From: DASZCR01 sp035942915
Lineage (GTDB): Bacteria; Acidobacteriota; Blastocatellia; Pyrinomonadales; Pyrinomonadaceae
NCBI GenBank assembly: GCA_035942915.1
Contig: DASZCR010000324.1
Span: 1-7,683 of the forward strand
Length of the DNA: 7,683 bases
Reading direction: 5' to 3'
Below, piece by piece: positions 5,092 to 7,683 of the stretch. How positions within the stretch are numbered: the first letter of the stretch is position 1; each line of letters opens with the position of its first letter. The notes under the pieces are model-generated. The model saw only the letters and a program-made list of their open reading frames with translations. It searched no databases and was not told the DNA's origin. Both the position numbers and the translations under genes were made by a program.

Positions 5092-6870
5092 GTGCCCACC
5101 AAACAGGCAAAAGCAAAAAATGGGAAGAAGAAAAACGAGTCTGGGATGAGCAGAAGAAAGGTGCTGAAGATAGGCGCCGTGGCCGGAGGAGCCGCCGTCC
5201 TTACTTCCACCAAGTCTTTTCCCACACAATTTTTCCAGCCCACCGCGCATGCTCAAACGGATGATTGTCTCGTCAACCCCGGCGTGAGCCCTCCGACGAG
5301 CGCATTCGTTCAGCCCCTTCCTATTCCCCCGATTAAGACCTCTGTGCCCGCGCTTAACCCCGCGCCGACCAAACATGCCAACATCACTGGCGGCGAGACG
5401 GCGCGTGGCGCACACCAGAAGTGGAATAAGTATTTCCCCACGGTCTTCTACGAGATTCACACCAAGCCGGGAATACATCAGTTTCACCCGGAACTGCCGC
5501 CGACGCCCATCTGGGGCTACGACGGAATCGTTCCCGGCCCGACCTTCATCGTCCAGCAGGGCGTCCCCGTCCTCGTCCGCTTCCACAATGACCTGCCGCT
5601 CAACCACTTCGGCAGCGGCGGCTGGGGCATCGAACAGGACGCCATCCACTTGCACAACGGCCACACGCCGTCCGAGTCCGACGGCTTTGCAGGCGACTTC
5701 CACAACCCAGGCTTCTTCCGCGATAACCACTACCCGAACGTTCTGGCCGGTGACGACCCGCGCGAGGCGATGAACACGCTCTGGTATCACAACCACCGCG
5801 CAGACTTCACCTCGCAGAACACCTATCGTGGACTGGCGGGCATGTACTTGATGTTCGACAACAAGGACACGGGCAACGAGAACGACACAAGCCCGACCGC
5901 TCTGCGCCTGCCGAGCGGCTACGGCGTCTATGACATCCCTCTCATTCTCTCGTCGAAGACCTTCTGCCCCGACGGCAGGCTCTTCGGCGGCCCGAACGGC
6001 GGCACGGCTCCGGCCGGCGGCGACAAGTTCTGCGTCAACGGCGCGGTTCAGCCTTATCTCGAAGTTAAAAGGCGCAAGTATCGCTTCCGCATCTTGAACA
6101 CCGGCCCGGCGCGCGTCTGGACGCTCAGACTCGACCCGGCAAGGGACTTCAAGGTGATTGCCACCGACGGCAACCTGCTCGAACATCCCATCAACTCGCC
6201 GACGCTCAACATCGGCGCGGCCGAGCGTTACGACTTCGTCCTTGACTTCTCCGACACGCAAATCGGCGACCACATCTACCTCAGAAACAACGCGACGATG
6301 AACGTCGGAGGCACGCCGCCCAACCCGCTCCCGCCGAACCTGAACAACATCGTCATGGAGTTCAGAGTCACGGGCGATGCCGAAGACAACAGTCAGGTTC
6401 CCGAAACGCTGTGCGAATACCCGCCGATTAATCTCGACGAGGTTGTGCAGACGAGAATCTGGGACTTCGACTTCGTCAACGGCGTCTTCCAAATCAACGG
6501 GAAAATCTTCGACGCCGACCGCTCCGACGCGCAGATTCAAAAGAACACCGCCGAGAGATGGATTCTGCGGAGTTCTCTGCCTGCCGCCGGGTGGGTTCAC
6601 CCCGTCCATATTCACTTCGAGGAGTTCCGTGTCCTCTCGCGTGGGTTGCCGGTTGAGTTAGGCGGGCCAGGCCCGCAGCCGCCCCCGCCTCTGGAGACGG
6701 GACGCAAAGACGTGATTCAGCTACGCGGCCGCGATCAGGTGGAAATCTTCATGCGCTTCAGAGACTTCAAAGGCAAGTACCTGATTCACTGCCACAACAT
6801 GAACCATGAAGACACCACAATGATGGTGCGTTGGGACATCGTAGGCGAGGACGACGACGATGACGATTGA
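5092..6870 (+). CDS. Tat-exported three-domain multicopper oxidase (CotA / bilirubin oxidase-like)
   Basis: The protein is 592 aa from GTG 5092, chosen because AAGGAG sits 5 bases upstream; ATG 5146 (574 aa) is the main alternative. A lysine-rich start precedes a twin-arginine signal, SRRKVLKIGAVAGGAAVL (20-37), with cleavage likely after AHA (52-54), so it is exported folded. Three cupredoxin domains lie at about 115-257, 278-430 and 455-585. All copper ligands are present: HLH (186/188), HNH (233/235), HPVHIH (503/506/508) and HCHNMNH (566-572) with Cys567 and axial Met577. HLHNGHTPSESDG and NTYRGLAGMYLMFD resemble the CotA, bilirubin oxidase and phenoxazinone synthase group. Such enzymes oxidise phenols, pigments or metal ions and reduce O2 to water; the substrate here is unknown. 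A Pro-rich loop (524-535) lies between motifs III and IV, and the end is an acidic EDDDDDD tail. A SCO gene follows and probably supplies copper. Confidence 0.93.
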   Translation: MPTKQAKAKNGKKKNESGMSRRKVLKIGAVAGGAAVLTSTKSFPTQFFQPTAHAQTDDCLVNPGVSPPTSAFVQPLPIPPIKTSVPALNPAPTKHANITGGETARGAHQKWNKYFPTVFYEIHTKPGIHQFHPELPPTPIWGYDGIVPGPTFIVQQGVPVLVRFHNDLPLNHFGSGGWGIEQDAIHLHNGHTPSESDGFAGDFHNPGFFRDNHYPNVLAGDDPREAMNTLWYHNHRADFTSQNTYRGLAGMYLMFDNKDTGNENDTSPTALRLPSGYGVYDIPLILSSKTFCPDGRLFGGPNGGTAPAGGDKFCVNGAVQPYLEVKRRKYRFRILNTGPARVWTLRLDPARDFKVIATDGNLLEHPINSPTLNIGAAERYDFVLDFSDTQIGDHIYLRNNATMNVGGTPPNPLPPNLNNIVMEFRVTGDAEDNSQVPETLCEYPPINLDEVVQTRIWDFDFVNGVFQINGKIFDADRSDAQIQKNTAERWILRSSLPAAGWVHPVHIHFEEFRVLSRGLPVELGGPGPQPPPPLETGRKDVIQLRGRDQVEIFMRFRDFKGKYLIHCHNMNHEDTTMMVRWDIVGEDDDDDD

Positions 6871-6876
6871 GAAGAT

Positions 6877-6893
6877 GACGGCTGACAGCCGTC
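6877..6893 (+). repeat. Intercistronic hairpin between oxidase and SCO genes
   Basis: GACGGCT (6877-6883) pairs with AGCCGTC (6887-6893) around GAC, starting 7 bases after the oxidase stop. No T-run follows (GCACCTCTC), so read-through into the SCO gene is likely. It may lower downstream expression or protect the upstream mRNA end. Confidence 0.5.
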
Positions 6894-6940
6894 GCACCTC
6901 TCTCGCCACTTCCAACTTCACACCTGGTCTCAATGACACG

Positions 6941-6947
6941 AAGGGAG
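6941..6947 (+). promoter_or_regulatory. Ribosome binding site of the SCO gene
   Basis: AAGGGAG lies 10 bases before ATG 6958, slightly long spacing. An in-frame TGA at 6934-6936 leaves no room for an earlier start, so the protein cannot have a longer N-terminus from this frame. Confidence 0.6.
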
Positions 6948-6957
6948 TTCAAAGCTG

Positions 6958-7623
6958 ATGGACAGAAGAAAATTTCTCAGTAAGCCCCTGACCGAAACGG
7001 CGGCCGTCGCGCAGAAGCGTTCCTATCTGACGAACGCGATGCTGACCAACTACGACGGCAAGCAGTTCAAATTCTACGACGACCTCGTCCGCGACAAGAT
7101 TGTCCTCATCAACATGATGTACGCCAAGTGCGACGGCATCTGTCCGGCGGTCACGTCGAACCTGAAGCGGGTCTATCAAGGCCTCAAGGGACGAATCGGC
7201 GTCGACACGTTCATGTACTCAATCACCCTCAAACCCGAACAGGACAACCCGGCGGCGATGAAGCATTTCGCACAGATGCATCGCGCCAACCTGCCCGGCT
7301 GGTTCTTCTTGACCGGCGACGCCGACGAGATTGAGACCATCCGTTTCAGGCTCTTCCGTTGGGACCATCCCGGTCTCGACAACAACATCGACCAGCACAC
7401 CGGCATGCTCTTCCTCTTCAACGATAACCTCTCACGCAACTGCAAGACTCCGGCGATGAGTTCCGTGCGCCAGATTCTTCAGACCGTCTCGTGGATGGAC
7501 CCCATCCCCGTGCAGGCGGAGCGCGCGCGCAGGAACGCGGCGAAGGAAGTGGCGAAGTTTGAACGCGAGGCCGCGTGGGCAAGGGGCGAGAAGTGGGCGA
7601 AGGGCGCAGTTGCCATCGGCTGA
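6958..7623 (+). CDS. SCO1/SenC-family copper-binding thioredoxin-fold protein
   Basis: The protein is 221 aa. The thioredoxin-like core runs from about residue 22 to 180: YDGKQFKFYDDLVRDKIVLINMMY, then the copper site CDGICP (C58, C62), the strand FMYSITLKPEQDNP (85-98), LPGWFFLTGD (112-121) and DQHTGMLFLFN (145-155), where H147 is the third copper ligand. SCO proteins deliver Cu or reduce cysteines for the CuA site of cytochrome oxidase. Here the neighbour is a multicopper oxidase 87 bases upstream on the same strand, so service to that enzyme is inferred. Most SCO proteins have a membrane anchor or signal peptide. This one begins MDRRKFLSKPLTETAAVAQ, a Tat-like RRKFL start with no hydrophobic stretch after it, and an in-frame stop excludes an earlier start. 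A charged, alanine-rich helical tail (187-215) extends beyond the core. The family call is firm; location is uncertain. Confidence 0.9.
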   Translation: MDRRKFLSKPLTETAAVAQKRSYLTNAMLTNYDGKQFKFYDDLVRDKIVLINMMYAKCDGICPAVTSNLKRVYQGLKGRIGVDTFMYSITLKPEQDNPAAMKHFAQMHRANLPGWFFLTGDADEIETIRFRLFRWDHPGLDNNIDQHTGMLFLFNDNLSRNCKTPAMSSVRQILQTVSWMDPIPVQAERARRNAAKEVAKFEREAAWARGEKWAKGAVAIG

Positions 7624-7663
7624 CGCCAGCGTTTGCCTCTCGCATGACCAGACGGGAAGTGAG

Positions 7664-7683
7664 AGCCGCCTCTTGCGGCGGCT
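7664..7683 (+). terminator. Hairpin at the right edge, possible terminator of the oxidase/SCO operon
   Basis: AGCCGCC (7664-7670) pairs perfectly with GGCGGCT (7677-7683) around TCTTGC, 41 bases after the SCO stop. The window ends at the last paired base, so a T-run cannot be checked and the operon might continue. Confidence 0.4.

Noticed and set aside
5056..6615. 519-codon open frame on the minus strand opposite the oxidase gene
   Set aside because: The plus strand carries a complete oxidase with all copper motifs. The antisense translation is rich in Arg, Val and Glu and matches no family, as expected in GC-rich shadow frames.
6871..6957. Terminator between oxidase and SCO genes
   Set aside because: The 7-bp hairpin at 6877-6893 has no T-run after it and no promoter-like sequence is evident before the SCO gene.

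Overview
The window is bacterial chromosomal DNA, moderately to highly G+C-rich by eye, probably from a soil-type Acidobacteriota (Blastocatellia-like) or a similar large-genome bacterium. That placement is an inference from the mix of families: a multi-PAS/GAF sensor, a secreted delta-60 repeat protein, a Uma2-type nuclease and a Tat-exported multicopper oxidase with a SCO protein. No rRNA or other marker gene fixes the taxon.

Layout. (1) 1-1451, minus strand: the N-terminal 483 codons of a sensor protein with PAS-PAS-PAS-GAF order, cut by the left edge. Its first two PAS domains are a recent 366-bp tandem duplication. (2) 1452-1842: a divergent intergenic region with a TATAAT box for the sensor gene and two inverted repeats ahead of the next gene. 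(3) 1843-3624, plus strand: a secreted protein with seven delta-60 repeats, probably one closed seven-bladed beta-propeller between two proline-rich segments. (4) 3653-3688: a perfect 36-bp palindrome between two convergent genes, probably a shared terminator. (5) 3753-4319, minus strand: a Uma2-family (DUF820) PD-(D/E)XK-like protein with its own ribosome binding site and a plausible promoter. (6) 4320-5091: about 770 bases without a convincing gene. The right half is rich in hairpins and may be the leader of the next gene. (7) 5092-6870, plus: a Tat-exported three-domain multicopper oxidase with all four copper-binding motifs. (8) 6958-7623, plus: a SCO1/SenC-family copper-binding protein with CxxxC and the distal His, 87 bases downstream and probably co-transcribed. 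A GC-rich hairpin sits at the right edge.

Functionally, the clearest unit is the oxidase/SCO pair: a copper enzyme exported folded by Tat, followed by a likely copper chaperone or thiol reductase. The SCO protein is odd because it starts with a Tat-like RRKFL sequence but has no hydrophobic segment or anchor. The sensor, the propeller protein and the Uma2 protein have no obvious link to this pair. I see no definite undescribed system. The best leads are the structured leader ahead of the oxidase, the ambiguous oxidase start with an overlapping 20-codon reading frame, and the anchorless SCO partner.
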